64,000 nt of DNA from Mucilaginibacter sp. MD40 (GTDB lineage: Bacteria; Bacteroidota; Bacteroidia; Sphingobacteriales; Sphingobacteriaceae), in the NCBI RefSeq assembly GCF_002288635.1, contig NZ_NRSW01000001.1:1010071-1074070 (forward strand). The letters run 5' to 3'. The notes beneath the pieces were generated by a model, which saw only the letters and a program-made list of their open reading frames with translations, made no database searches and had not been told where the DNA came from. Each line of letters opens with the position of its first letter. Within the stretch, counting starts at the first letter, position 1. The position numbers and the translations under genes were made by a program. Shown in pieces: positions 35,455 to 45,647 of this stretch.

Positions 35455-37304
35455 TTGCTTAATTCAATTATAAGGGTGGTTTTTGCAGGAATAAGCAATT
35501 GTTTGATGTTGCTTATTTTTTGCCCGGTAATTACATCTATGCCGCTGCTGAAGCCCGCCATACGTTCAGTAAAGTAATCAGTATCTAAAGCGGATTCCTT
35601 TTCGCTGCCGTTGTAGGCTATCATAACGGTTTTCTTGTCATCATACCTGAAATAGGTATAGATGCCATTACGTGGAATGTACTGCATAAGCTTACCGGTT
35701 TGTAAGGCGGTTGTTTTTTTACGGTAATTAGCCAGAGTGCGTATGTAGTTAAAGGCTTCGTTCTCTTTTTTATCGCGACCGGCGGCGGTAAATTTGTCCT
35801 TTTTATCGCCATCCCAGCCACCCGGGAAATCCTCGCGAACCAAACCGTCGGGATTGGAATAACCTTTAAGTAATATTTCATCGCCGTAATACATTTGCGG
35901 CACTCCGCGCATAGTAAGCAACATCGCCATACCCGATTTAAACTTGGTAAAGTCTTCATTTACTATCGAGTAAAAGCGGCTCATGTCATGGTTATCCAGG
36001 AATATGGTATTACGTGTCGGGTCTTGGTACATAAAGTCCTGCGCCACAACGTTATATATCCTGTTTACGCCATCAGTCCAGCCTTCTTTGCCATTGAGCG
36101 CTTCCGCAATGGCATCTTTTATCTGGGCGTCGGTTATGCCTGGCAGCTGTGTGTCAAACCCACGGTTCACAGTATTTCCCTGGGTAAAGAATGACTGGTT
36201 AGCTACAGACCACACCAGCGTTTCGCCAAAGATGGACAGGTTCGGAAACTCCGCTTTTACTTTTTTTGCCCAGTCGGCCATGTAAACAGCGTCGTTGTAT
36301 GGGTAAGTATCTAAACGCAGGCCGTCTATCCCCGCGTATTCTATCCACCAGATATGGTTCTGGGTGAGGTAATTTTGCACGTACGGGTTGTTTTGGTTCA
36401 GATCGGCCATACGCTTATCAAACCAGCCGTCGAGCATTTGTTTTTTATCTGCCGCGGCACCATGCGGGTCCATCACCGCTGCATCACGGAAATTAGAGTT
36501 GGTATATTTAGGCCACTGGTGTACCCAGCTTTTCATGGGCATGTCCTGTATCAGCCAGCTTTCGGTACCAATATGGTTATGCACCAAATCTTTAATTACC
36601 TTCAAACCCATGGCATGGCATTTAGCCACATAGCTTTTAAATAGCTCGTTTGTACCATAGCGAGGGTCAATTTTATAGTAATCGGTAACCGCGTAGCCGT
36701 GATAAGAGGCGTGCGGCTCGTTATTCTCTATTTCGGGCGTCATCCATATGGCGGTTACTCCCAGGTCTTTTAAATAGTTGAGATGGTTGATCACCCCCTG
36801 TATATCGCCACCGTGGCGTGAATACATGGAATCGCGGTGTAAACCGGTTTCAAGCATACCTTTAACCACATCGTTAGACGGGTCGCCGTTTGAAAAACGA
36901 TCCGGCATTAGCAGGTAGATCAGATCTTTGTTGGTTACGCCCTGCGCACCCTGCGCTGTGTTGCGCTGTTTAAGTTCATAATTATAAACCAGGTCTTTTT
37001 TACCGGTCTGTTTAAACGTAATAGGAAATTTCCCTGGCCGTGCAGCAGCGCTGATAGTGAGGTCAAGAAATAAGTAGTTGCTGTTTTCTACCTTATGTAC
37101 TGCTGTTAACTTCACGCCGGGATAATTTAAGCTCGCATGGCTTGCCCCAATTTTATCGCCGTGAACAATGAGTTGTACTTTAGGGTTCTTGAACCCTACC
37201 CACCAAAATGCAGGTTCTACTCTTTCTAAAGCCGGTAGTTGTGCCAGCACGCATTGTGATAACAGCAAAAGGGCCAGGGTAATTTTTAGCTTCGGTCTTG
37301 TCAT
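35451..37304 (-). CDS. susA: Periplasmic neopullulanase/cyclomaltodextrinase (SusA-like, GH13)
   Basis: A 617-residue exported GH13 enzyme, started at the ATG at 37304 because the signal peptide (ending VLAQ) begins there; an open frame of 35 more codons upstream has no such character. It has an N-terminal cyclomaltodextrinase domain (about 25-115), then the barrel with KDLVHNH, nucleophile Asp332 in GLRLDTYPY, acid Glu361 in FGETLV and His439-Asp440 in LDNHDMSRF, and a C-terminal domain. It resembles SusA of Bacteroides thetaiotaomicron, which cleaves imported maltodextrins in the periplasm. It follows the susE-type terminator. Confidence 0.92.
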   Translation of the reverse strand: MTRPKLKITLALLLLSQCVLAQLPALERVEPAFWWVGFKNPKVQLIVHGDKIGASHASLNYPGVKLTAVHKVENSNYLFLDLTISAAARPGKFPITFKQTGKKDLVYNYELKQRNTAQGAQGVTNKDLIYLLMPDRFSNGDPSNDVVKGMLETGLHRDSMYSRHGGDIQGVINHLNYLKDLGVTAIWMTPEIENNEPHASYHGYAVTDYYKIDPRYGTNELFKSYVAKCHAMGLKVIKDLVHNHIGTESWLIQDMPMKSWVHQWPKYTNSNFRDAAVMDPHGAAADKKQMLDGWFDKRMADLNQNNPYVQNYLTQNHIWWIEYAGIDGLRLDTYPYNDAVYMADWAKKVKAEFPNLSIFGETLVWSVANQSFFTQGNTVNRGFDTQLPGITDAQIKDAIAEALNGKEGWTDGVNRIYNVVAQDFMYQDPTRNTIFLDNHDMSRFYSIVNEDFTKFKSGMAMLLTMRGVPQMYYGDEILLKGYSNPDGLVREDFPGGWDGDKKDKFTAAGRDKKENEAFNYIRTLANYRKKTTALQTGKLMQYIPRNGIYTYFRYDDKKTVMIAYNGSEKESALDTDYFTERMAGFSSGIDVITGQKISNIKQLLIPAKTTLIIELSK

Positions 37305-37321
37305 TTTTAATTCGTCTCTAC

Positions 37322-37329
37322 CAATGATA
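37322..37329 (-). promoter_or_regulatory. Candidate -7 box for susA
   Basis: On the minus strand TATCATTG (one mismatch to TAnnTTTG) lies 17 bases before the susA ATG, between a terminator and the gene. The -33 box is not evident. Confidence 0.3.
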
Positions 37330-37352
37330 CCCGGAACGGGTGTAAAAAAGTA

Positions 37353-37360
37353 GGGGGGGG
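37353..37360. repeat. Run of eight G between susE and susA
   Basis: A homopolymer G8 (C8 on the coding strand) in the susA leader, downstream of the susE terminator. Such tracts can slip in length; see findings. Confidence 0.5.
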
Positions 37361-37369
37361 ATAAAAAGA

Positions 37370-37395
37370 AGCCGGTATGCCAACGCATACCGGCT
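37370..37395 (-). terminator. Terminator after the SusE/F-type gene
   Basis: AGCCGGTATG (37370-37379) and CATACCGGCT (37386-37395) form a perfect 10-bp stem. On the minus strand it is followed by TCTTTTTA, so it would stop or reduce transcription from susC-D-E before susA. Confidence 0.75.
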
Positions 37396-37405
37396 GTAGT
37401 ATATA

Positions 37406-38503
37406 TCACTGTTTAACTACGGTGTATTTAGCCGTAAGCGATCTGTCGATTTTACCCAATTTGCTTATATCAGTGCTAAAATCGCTGTACACAGTGGTGA
37501 TGCTCACCTTGTAATTTCCAGCTGCAGAGATCGGCAGGTTGTTATTGTCGGTATTGTTTAGGAAAGTACCATCGGCACCGGTTTTAGGTATGCCGTAGCT
37601 GTTGTCCCAGGCATGGTTCATCCTGAATTTAAATTCGCCTGCAACCATTGGTACAACACCTTCCCATGCCAGGGTGCCGTTATTGTACTTCAAATCAATA
37701 TCGGCACTCCAGTTACTTCCTACGGGGGCATTACCAATAACAGACATATAATCTGCAGGTACCATTACCAATGTACCGGCGTTTAGATCAACCTTGAGGT
37801 AATATTGGCCTGCCGCGGGAGCTTTAATGTTACCGCCGCTTGTGCCAATAGTGCCGCTACCGGTGGTTCCGTAAGCTACATCCCATTTCTTTTGAGGTGT
37901 GATCTTAAACTCAAGGTTACCCGCTGTGAAGTTGATGATACCAGTGTATACACCATTTCCGGTAGGCGACTGTAAGCTATCCGCAGTTGGCGGGTTCCAG
38001 CCCTGGTATGCGCCCGGTACGTATATGTATGATACTAAAGCAAACGGCGTAGCAGTTACTGTAACCACGTTTGAATAAGCAGTACCTTCGGTAGCCGATG
38101 AACTAAGTGAACTCTTCAGCCTCATCTCTAATTGAGCTGGTGTACCTGTTGGCAAATTCATAGATAATAACAGGTTATTAAAGTCCTGTACATTATAGCT
38201 TTTGGTAAACACACCAACAGGTAGCGTAACCTCGGTCGGCGTAGCGAAATTGGTTCCTTTAACGGCTATTTGAAAGGTGTAGGTTGGTGCCGCGCTGTAT
38301 CCGTATGACTGTGCAGTGCCGGTTAAGGTGATGGCATTAGCGCTAAGGTTAGACTTTGTTAAAGCTGGAGTGGTAGTTGATACCGTTAACGAGCCGCCTT
38401 TGGCAGGCTGCGCTACTGTACGTACCTCATCTTTTTTGCAAGATGCCAGTACCACAATGGCCAGGCAGCTGAACGCTAAAAATTTAGTAATAAATTTTTT
38501 CAT
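37406..38503 (-). CDS. SusE/SusF-type starch-binding outer-membrane lipoprotein
   Basis: About 365 residues, started at the ATG at 38503 that opens a lipoprotein signal (VLASCKKDE). The N-terminal part has the SusE family pattern (ALTKSNLSANAITLTGTAQS). Two starch-binding-like beta domains follow; the first has YVPGAYQGWNPPTADSL and the second WSADIDLKYNN. SusE/SusF proteins sit on the cell surface and hold starch near SusC/SusD. It follows susD by 75 bases, and a terminator separates it from susA. Confidence 0.9.
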   Translation of the reverse strand: MKKFITKFLAFSCLAIVVLASCKKDEVRTVAQPAKGGSLTVSTTTPALTKSNLSANAITLTGTAQSYGYSAAPTYTFQIAVKGTNFATPTEVTLPVGVFTKSYNVQDFNNLLLSMNLPTGTPAQLEMRLKSSLSSSATEGTAYSNVVTVTATPFALVSYIYVPGAYQGWNPPTADSLQSPTGNGVYTGIINFTAGNLEFKITPQKKWDVAYGTTGSGTIGTSGGNIKAPAAGQYYLKVDLNAGTLVMVPADYMSVIGNAPVGSNWSADIDLKYNNGTLAWEGVVPMVAGEFKFRMNHAWDNSYGIPKTGADGTFLNNTDNNNLPISAAGNYKVSITTVYSDFSTDISKLGKIDRSLTAKYTVVKQ

Positions 38504-38578
38504 GTTATTATTTGTTAAAACACGTTTATGATTTGGTATAGCAGGAGCTGCATACACAGCTCCCGCTGATTTAGTTTT

Positions 38579-40162
38579 TTAGTAACCCGGATTTTGTTTT
38601 AGCGTAGGGTTAGCTGTAATATCATCTGCAGGGATAGGGTAAATATTTCTGTAATCCTCTACAGCCCTGCCACCGGCAACACCGCCTTTAAACGGCCATA
38701 CATAAGCGGCTGTGGTAAACCTGCCATAACGTACAAGGTCTGTACGGCGGAAACCTTCCCAGTAAAGCTCGCGTGCCCTTTCGTCCAGAATAAAGTCGAG
38801 GTTAATAGTAGCCACGTTACCGCTGGCATTGCCATAGGCACGGGTACGTATCCTGTTCACATAATCTATAGCTGTAGCCAGGTTGCCACCTGCGCCGCCG
38901 CGTAAAACCGCTTCGGCATAGATCAGGTACATCTCCGGCAGGCGGAACAATGGAAAGTCAACGTCCGCATAGTCGAGGCTTTGGCCCGGTGCGCCTGCGC
39001 GGGTTACATTACGGTATTTGGTTACGGCAAAGCCATCGGTAAACACCGTTTGGTCTTTTATCTCCAGGTTTTGGCCGTTGGTATAAAACTGTGACCTTTT
39101 ATCTGCAGTACCGGTATAATCAGGGAACAGGTTAGGCAGATTCTTGGTAGTACGTGCGCCACCCCAGCCGCCATTAATACCGAAATAGCTTGCCGACTCT
39201 GAACCACCAACCGGTGCGTGAGTTAAAAATGTAGTACCACCATAGCTTTGTGTGCGTAGGCCATCATAGTTAATGGTAAGTATATTTTCGCTGGTATTTT
39301 GCTGATTGTCAGCAAGCATTAACCACTGGTAGTTGCTGATAAGCGAATAGCCGGCATTGATCACTTTATTTGAATAAACAATGGCGTCGTCGTATCTTTT
39401 TGTCCCGGTGTATACTTCGGCGTTCAGGTATAGCCTTGCCAGTAACGCCCACTCTGCTGCCTGGTCTGCACGGCCATACTCATTTGTTTTTGGCGCGGCA
39501 AGCGTCGGCTCAATCGCTTTCAATTCCGATTCAACATAGTTGAACAAGGTTTTACGATCTGCTTGTTTTGGCACCGTTTTGCCTATCACATCATTTTCAG
39601 TTACCAGCGGAACGTTTCCGTAAAGATCTAATAACACCCAGTATTGGTAGGCACGTATGAAGCGAGCTTCTGCACGGAAGCGACGGATAGCGTCAGCATC
39701 AGCCCCTGAAATACCACGGCTGCTCAGTTCAGCGTCAGACGATTGCCTTATAAAGTCGTTCGCCAGTGTAACCTGGTATAAACTGCGGTAGTATAAGCCT
39801 TTTAAGAAAGGGTTGGCAGCAGACCAGTTCATGTTGTGGAAATCCTGTATACCGGCGTCGCCCCAGGCAATAACTGCTTCATCGGTACTTAGTTCCTGGG
39901 CCTTCCAGTAAAGGCGTAAAAAATCTGAGGTACCCTCATCAATGCCTTGCACGTCGCCATTACCTGCAGGGCCCTGGTTGCCGGTAAGCGCATATGCGCC
40001 ATACACTTTTGCAAAAGCCTGTTTGTAACCGGCCGGCGTAGCGTATACAGTAGCCGCTGTAATATCATTGGTAGGCAGTAAGTCCAGCTTTTTGGTGCAG
40101 GCTGTTAAACTGCCTGCAAGCAGTACTACAGTTGCTGCCTTTATCATCAAGTTCTTTTTCAT
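38579..40162 (-). CDS. susD: SusD/RagB family nutrient-binding lipoprotein
   Basis: A 527-residue surface lipoprotein (lipobox SLTAC) that caps the SusC transporter and binds starch oligosaccharides. The N-terminal TPR-like scaffold includes YRSLYQVTLANDFIRQS, and the C-terminal SusD domain includes LDFILDERARELYWEGFRR with the usual closing PIPADDITANPTLKQNPGY. It is preceded by susC with 45 bases between. The overall context identifies starch or maltodextrin as the likely ligand. Confidence 0.95.
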   Translation of the reverse strand: MKKNLMIKAATVVLLAGSLTACTKKLDLLPTNDITAATVYATPAGYKQAFAKVYGAYALTGNQGPAGNGDVQGIDEGTSDFLRLYWKAQELSTDEAVIAWGDAGIQDFHNMNWSAANPFLKGLYYRSLYQVTLANDFIRQSSDAELSSRGISGADADAIRRFRAEARFIRAYQYWVLLDLYGNVPLVTENDVIGKTVPKQADRKTLFNYVESELKAIEPTLAAPKTNEYGRADQAAEWALLARLYLNAEVYTGTKRYDDAIVYSNKVINAGYSLISNYQWLMLADNQQNTSENILTINYDGLRTQSYGGTTFLTHAPVGGSESASYFGINGGWGGARTTKNLPNLFPDYTGTADKRSQFYTNGQNLEIKDQTVFTDGFAVTKYRNVTRAGAPGQSLDYADVDFPLFRLPEMYLIYAEAVLRGGAGGNLATAIDYVNRIRTRAYGNASGNVATINLDFILDERARELYWEGFRRTDLVRYGRFTTAAYVWPFKGGVAGGRAVEDYRNIYPIPADDITANPTLKQNPGY

Positions 40163-40207
40163 ATCGCTTTATTATTAGCTGTATGTATATGTTAGTATAC
40201 TATTGAA

Positions 40208-43200
40208 TTAAAATTTAAGGTTTAAGCCTAATACATAGGTACGCGGGCGTGGGTAGAGATTATTATCAATACCGCCGTTCACCTCGGGGTCAACACCTTT
40301 GTATTTGGTAATCACAAAAACGTTCTGCACGTTTCCGCTAACGCTTAACTGTGCTTTACCGCGTAGTATTTTACCAAAGTTGTAACCAAGACTCGCGTTA
40401 TCCATTTTCAGGAACGACGCGTTCTGTACATAGTAATCTGATAGTACGTTTTTGTCGTTAGCGCCAATTAAACCGCTTTCTAATGCGTTGGTAGAACCAT
40501 TGTTAAGGTACTGGAGCGGGTTGATGATGTTATTCCTTGTGCCGGTGTTGGAGAACACGTTATTGTAAGCATAGTTACCCAGGTTGGCACGCATCACTAC
40601 TGCCAGATTAAAGTTTTTGTAAGTAACATTACTTGAGAAACCGAAAATGTATTTTGGATCGGGCTGTTTGTACAGATAGCGATCTTTATCATTGATGACG
40701 CCATCATTATTACGGTCCACATAAACATTGTCCAGTGGTTTTCCGTCGCTGCCGTAAACCTGCTGGTATACATAGAATACACCGCGTGGCTGGCCTACAT
40801 AGAAGCGCTCTACGTTGTTTCCTGTACCGCCTGATATACCGCCTGTGGCGATACCTGTAGAATTTGGATCGTTTACGAAAGTTAACTTGGTTACCTTGTT
40901 TACGTTATAAGTGGCGTTTAAGGCTACATCCCAGGTAACGCTGTTGCTGCGTACAATTTGCGCGTTGATAGTTGCCTCTATACCCTTATTGGTCATGCTG
41001 CCTACGTTGGTAACAATCACATTAGAAAAGCCTGCACCTGCCGAAACGTTAACCGGGGCAATAAGATCCTTGGTTGTTTTATAATAAGCATCTATACTAC
41101 CGCTGATACGACCGTTAAGGAAGCCATAGTCGATACCCGCGTTGGTGGTGGCACTTTGTTCCCACTTGCGGTTAGGGTCATAAGCCGATGGGCGGTATAA
41201 CTGGTAAAAGCTGTTACCCAACTGGTATGATGCTGTTTGAGTGCTTAACGCATAATATGAAGTGTAAGCATAGTTATCTATCGCGTCCTGCTGGCCGGTA
41301 ACACCATAACCTACACGTAATTTCAGGTCTGATAATACCTTGTTATCTTTCAGGAAAGATTCTTCCTTGATCTTCCACGCGAAAGCTCCTGAAGGGAACA
41401 CGGCATAACGGTTGGTTGGGCTAAACCTTGATGAACCATCACGACGGATAGTACCTGTTAATAAATATTTATCGTCAAACGTGTAGTTTAAACGGGCGTA
41501 GTAAGACAACAGCCTGTGCTGTGGCTTATCAAACGGAAAGTTAGGCTGGCTTACAACTGTACCATTACCGTCTGAAGTAATATCAGGGAAATTGTAGTTT
41601 TTAGTAGAATAATCATAATAAGCATAACCCGCAACCGCGTCAATGCGGCTGTTGATAGACTTAATATCCTTGGCATAATTTAAATAAGCCTCAAAAGTGG
41701 TGTTCAGGATGTTGGTACGATACTGGTTGTTCACACCGCTGTGTAAAACATTATCAGCGTCTTTAAAACGATAATAGCTGGCTGCCGCGGTTGGCGGGAT
41801 ATAGATGGTTCCTTTACCCTGTGATACATCGTAGCCAAAGTTTACGTTGGCGTGCAGATCCGGCAGGAAGTGGAATTTATAATCTAACTGGGCATTACCA
41901 ATGCTTCTTTGCACCTGGCTTTTATCAAATTTCTGCTGAAGCAAGCCAACGGGGTTGCGTGGCGCCAATGCTTTTAAGCCTGATGCTGAGCTTGGGTCAA
42001 GGTACTCGAAGTAACCACCAAAATTATTATTGCCTGAAAATACCGGTTTGGTTGGGTCAAAAGTAACGGCCGCGCCAATAGCATCCTGATTGGCAAAGCG
42101 AGCCCTGCTGTCAGATCCTTTTAAATTAATGTCGATCTTTAAATGGTTATCAAACAACCTTGGCGACAAGTTAACCGCTGCCGAAGCCCTTTGCAGATAG
42201 CCGGTTTTTAGGATACCTTTTTGATCCAGGTAACCTGCCGATACACGGTAAGGCATATTTTTTAAACCACCGCTTACACTTACGTTATTATCGGTACTTA
42301 CCGCAGTTTGGTAAATCTCTTTTTGCCAGTCGGTATTGGCATTGCCCAATAATGCCTGGAAGGCAGCGCTGCCGTTAGCCTTAACATAGGCACGTAGCTG
42401 GTCGCCGGTAAAAACAGGTACTTCTTTAGATAGGGTGGATACCGATACCTGCGAATTGATGTTTACAACAGGTTTGCCCACCACGCCTTTTTTAGTGGTG
42501 ATAATGATAACACCGTTTGAAGCCCTTGAACCGTAAATAGCGGTAGCCGACGCGTCTTTTAAAACGCTGAAGGTTTCAATGTCGTTAGGGTTGATGAGTG
42601 TTAACGGGCTTGGAGAGCCTGGTATACCATCATTACTTAACTGTACACCATCTACCACAATAAGGGGATCATTACTTGCGCTTAAAGACGCACCGCCGCG
42701 GATGCGGATAGTACTTCCGGCGCCCGGAGCACCACCATTAGAAACGATGGATACACCGGCTACTTTACCCGCAATTAATTGCTCTGGTGAAGTAATGTTA
42801 CCGGTTTGAAAATCCTTTGAGCTTACCGTAGTGATAGAGCCTGTTAAGTCTTTCTTTTTAACGGTACCGTAACCAATCACCACAATTTCGTTGAGTGATT
42901 TTGACGACGGCTGCATATTGAAGTTTACCGTTACACTGCCCGCGCCTACCGTAACCGTTTTGGGTTGTGATGTGTAACCAATAAAACTGGCCGTTAAGGT
43001 ATAGGTGCCGGCTTTAACGCCGTTTATACGGTAAACACCATTAGCATCAGCCGAACCGGCTATGGTGGTGCCTGATATCAAGACCGTTGCGCCGGGTAAC
43101 GACTGGTTGTTGTCGTCGACCACTTTACCGGTAATGCTGCCTGATTGTGCGAATATCACCTGCGATATCAACAGCACTGCAAAAAGGAGCACAAACTTTT

Positions 43201-43219
43201 TAAAGTAATTGTTTCTCAT
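40208..43219 (-). CDS. susC: SusC/RagA family TonB-linked outer-membrane transporter
   Basis: A 1003-residue TonB-dependent transporter. The signal peptide ends near residue 25 (VIFAQ). A carboxypeptidase-regulatory-like domain follows (GSITGKVVDDNNQSLPGATV). The TonB-box region and plug include VVIGYGTVKKKDLTGS and IRGGASLSASNDPLIVVDG. The remainder is the 22-stranded barrel ending in YVLGLNLKF. It imports oligosaccharides bound by SusD. It is the first gene of the minus-strand operon susC-D-E-A-MFS-pulA-amylase. The regulator gene lies 673 bases upstream in the same orientation. Confidence 0.96.
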   Translation of the reverse strand: MRNNYFKKFVLLFAVLLISQVIFAQSGSITGKVVDDNNQSLPGATVLISGTTIAGSADANGVYRINGVKAGTYTLTASFIGYTSQPKTVTVGAGSVTVNFNMQPSSKSLNEIVVIGYGTVKKKDLTGSITTVSSKDFQTGNITSPEQLIAGKVAGVSIVSNGGAPGAGSTIRIRGGASLSASNDPLIVVDGVQLSNDGIPGSPSPLTLINPNDIETFSVLKDASATAIYGSRASNGVIIITTKKGVVGKPVVNINSQVSVSTLSKEVPVFTGDQLRAYVKANGSAAFQALLGNANTDWQKEIYQTAVSTDNNVSVSGGLKNMPYRVSAGYLDQKGILKTGYLQRASAAVNLSPRLFDNHLKIDINLKGSDSRARFANQDAIGAAVTFDPTKPVFSGNNNFGGYFEYLDPSSASGLKALAPRNPVGLLQQKFDKSQVQRSIGNAQLDYKFHFLPDLHANVNFGYDVSQGKGTIYIPPTAAASYYRFKDADNVLHSGVNNQYRTNILNTTFEAYLNYAKDIKSINSRIDAVAGYAYYDYSTKNYNFPDITSDGNGTVVSQPNFPFDKPQHRLLSYYARLNYTFDDKYLLTGTIRRDGSSRFSPTNRYAVFPSGAFAWKIKEESFLKDNKVLSDLKLRVGYGVTGQQDAIDNYAYTSYYALSTQTASYQLGNSFYQLYRPSAYDPNRKWEQSATTNAGIDYGFLNGRISGSIDAYYKTTKDLIAPVNVSAGAGFSNVIVTNVGSMTNKGIEATINAQIVRSNSVTWDVALNATYNVNKVTKLTFVNDPNSTGIATGGISGGTGNNVERFYVGQPRGVFYVYQQVYGSDGKPLDNVYVDRNNDGVINDKDRYLYKQPDPKYIFGFSSNVTYKNFNLAVVMRANLGNYAYNNVFSNTGTRNNIINPLQYLNNGSTNALESGLIGANDKNVLSDYYVQNASFLKMDNASLGYNFGKILRGKAQLSVSGNVQNVFVITKYKGVDPEVNGGIDNNLYPRPRTYVLGLNLKF

Positions 43220-43892
43220 TTAAAATTTGATTTTGAATTAATTAGTTAAGATGGTGTGTTTAAATGTTAATCATTTGGCCGCTATTGATAGGTACGTATC
43301 TGCGTGAGGTGCAACCATAGCAAGAGAGATCAGGACCTTCATCAATTTGAGTCGTTAAAATTTAATTGAGCCAGCCACAAAAAACCGCATTGCGCTCACG
43401 CGAAACGGCAGATAAATTGAGGCATGAAAAAATTATAATTGGTTTTTGTGAAGTGTAAGCGTTGGTTAAGCAGCTCGTTATCTTCAACAATACAAATTTC
43501 CTGAGCTAAAAAACCGTAACCTATTTTTTTACATAAAATTTAATAAAATTGAGATTTATTTAAATTTTAGCCGTTGATAATCAGATTATTAAAATAAATT
43601 AAAATCAAAAAATTTAACGCACATAGCATCATTTCAATACACTAAGCGTATAATTTACACTATTAAAGTGGGCGTTTTTATGAGGTGTTTTCAACGTGAA
43701 ATTTTCCTGACTGATCTCGGCCTCAAGCGTTGTTGTGCATGACATTGATGGCAACAATGGCCTTAGTAGCAGCATTGCCGCTGTTTGGCAATAAAGTATA
43801 AGTGTATGGGGTTGGCATCCAAAAGGGTTTTCTGTTTACCCTCTCAGTAATGCGTGTTTCAGGAAGAGTAGAGAATGATCAGTCAGCGTACA
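43220..43892. other. Long susR-susC intergenic region
   Basis: This 673-base AT-rich gap should contain the susC promoter. On the minus strand GAAATTTG at 43500-43493 is one mismatch from TAnnTTTG and would give a leader of about 270 bases, but no convincing -33 box was found. A dyad ATTGCC(n7)GGCAAT lies at 43774-43792. No gene was found. Confidence 0.4.
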
Positions 43893-45500
43893 CTAAGCTT
43901 TTTTGCCGTTGGTATCAACCGCTTTAATGGCCATAACGCGCTGGTCAAATTCATCGCCGTGAATAAGCGCCTTGGCTTTGATGCGCATTTTGTAAACGTA
44001 AATGGTTTTTTCAGAATACTCTAATATCTTGGCAATGGTTTCGGTATCGGTAATACCCATCCGCATCAGGGCGAATATGCGCAGGTCGGTAGTGAGTACC
44101 TCGTTTTCTTTAGGCCATATCTGGTTCTCTTTTGTGAATAGTTTATTAAACTCTTCCACAAAATTAGGGAATATCTTAATGAACACCTGGTCAAAGGTGT
44201 TGAACAGCGTTTCCCGCTCTTTTTTAATGTTGATGTTGTTGGCCATCAACTGGATGTCCTCATATTTTTTGGCGGGTAGTTTAGTATCAACAGACCGCTT
44301 GATGCGCTCTAACTGGAGGATGTAGCCCGAGATAATATTGAAAAAGTAACCTATGTAGTCTTCTTTGATCTTGGTGCCTTCCATCAGTTTCTCGTTCACC
44401 CTTTCAATGATCTTTTCTTTCGACTTCAGCTTTTTATTGCGCTTATACAGCAGTATAGATACCACAATAATTACCGCTGCCAGTACCGTTATCAGGCTAA
44501 GGCTTCTTATGTAAAGTTTTTCCTCGCGTTCTATAAACAACAATTTCTCCGAAGCCACAATAGGCAGGAGCGAAGCTATCTGCACTTTACGCTGCCTCGC
44601 GCCATAAAACTCAGCATCGTCAAGCGCGTGTTCGAGGGCTAAATAGGCGTTTTTAATATCGCCTTTTTTGTACAATATCTCTGCCAACCAAAATAAGGCG
44701 ATAGTTTCTTTAGTAGACGAGCGAATATCGCTTATGGTAGCTTTAACAAGCAGGCCTATGCTTTTATCAGGCTGCCCCATACTTTGATAAACGTTGCTCA
44801 GGGTTGATTGCACTATCGCGTCCTGGTGCTCGGTCAATTTCTTTGAATCCAGAAGCCGGTTAAATAATACAGCGGCAGAATCATTCGCGCCATTCTTGTA
44901 TTCTTTATAACCGGTAAGGTAGATATTATCATATGAGCCAGGGCTGCTGATGGCAATGGCCGAATCAATGTAGTTATTGGCCTGGCGGGTGTAAACGGGC
45001 GTAAAATGCCGGTCGTTATTATAGGCTGCTAAATCATAATAGGCCCTCATGGTAATGGAGTAATACTCCAACTTTACAGGGTTTTGCAGGCTTTGTACAT
45101 TAATGCCCCGCATACTTTCAAAGGTTTCTTTAAACATTCCTGAAGAAAGCAGGATGAAGCCCATTTTTATCTTACTGAAATCTTCTTTAGGCTTGTCCTT
45201 AAGGGTTTGGCTTATGAGTAATAATTTATTGGCATAAACGTAAGCCGAATCGTACTGATAGGATTTATACTCATCATACAATTTATTACAAACTTCAAAC
45301 TGGTTTTGCAGGTCGGTGGGGGCAAGGCGTCGCAGCTTTGATTTTAAAGCTTTTATCTGCGCTTCTTTTTGATGGTCGTAGAATCCTTTTTTAGAAAATT
45401 CCGCTTTCAGCTGTTCAAACAAGTCGCCGTTTGAGGCAGCGGCAGGCAATGTAATCGGCAATAAAATAAAAATAAGGAACAAAACCCTTCTCATAATCAA
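43893..45500 (-). CDS. susR: SusR-like membrane regulator (DUF6377)
   Basis: A 535-residue protein with a signal peptide at the N-terminus, a helical TPR-like periplasmic region (about 25-330), one membrane helix at about 335-360 (TVLAAVIIVVSILLY) and a cytoplasmic part. The C-terminal region matches DUF6377 and contains a LuxR-like helix-turn-helix (MRMGITDTETIAKILEYSEKT). The same plan is known for SusR of B. thetaiotaomicron, which senses maltose in the periplasm and activates sus genes. The start may be at the second in-frame ATG two codons later. Same orientation as susC, 673 bases upstream. Confidence 0.87.
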   Translation of the reverse strand: MIMRRVLFLIFILLPITLPAAASNGDLFEQLKAEFSKKGFYDHQKEAQIKALKSKLRRLAPTDLQNQFEVCNKLYDEYKSYQYDSAYVYANKLLLISQTLKDKPKEDFSKIKMGFILLSSGMFKETFESMRGINVQSLQNPVKLEYYSITMRAYYDLAAYNNDRHFTPVYTRQANNYIDSAIAISSPGSYDNIYLTGYKEYKNGANDSAAVLFNRLLDSKKLTEHQDAIVQSTLSNVYQSMGQPDKSIGLLVKATISDIRSSTKETIALFWLAEILYKKGDIKNAYLALEHALDDAEFYGARQRKVQIASLLPIVASEKLLFIEREEKLYIRSLSLITVLAAVIIVVSILLYKRNKKLKSKEKIIERVNEKLMEGTKIKEDYIGYFFNIISGYILQLERIKRSVDTKLPAKKYEDIQLMANNINIKKERETLFNTFDQVFIKIFPNFVEEFNKLFTKENQIWPKENEVLTTDLRIFALMRMGITDTETIAKILEYSEKTIYVYKMRIKAKALIHGDEFDQRVMAIKAVDTNGKKA

Positions 45501-45647
45501 CAGTTATCCACTATCGCCTGTGCAGAAACAAGCTTGCACTAAATTAGTAACTTTCAACAGAATAAAATCCGGTTAGTCAGAAAAGAAATAAGTTAAACAA
45601 ATTAAGCATATAGTTTAACGGTAGTTAAATAAGGCAAATGCCTAAGT

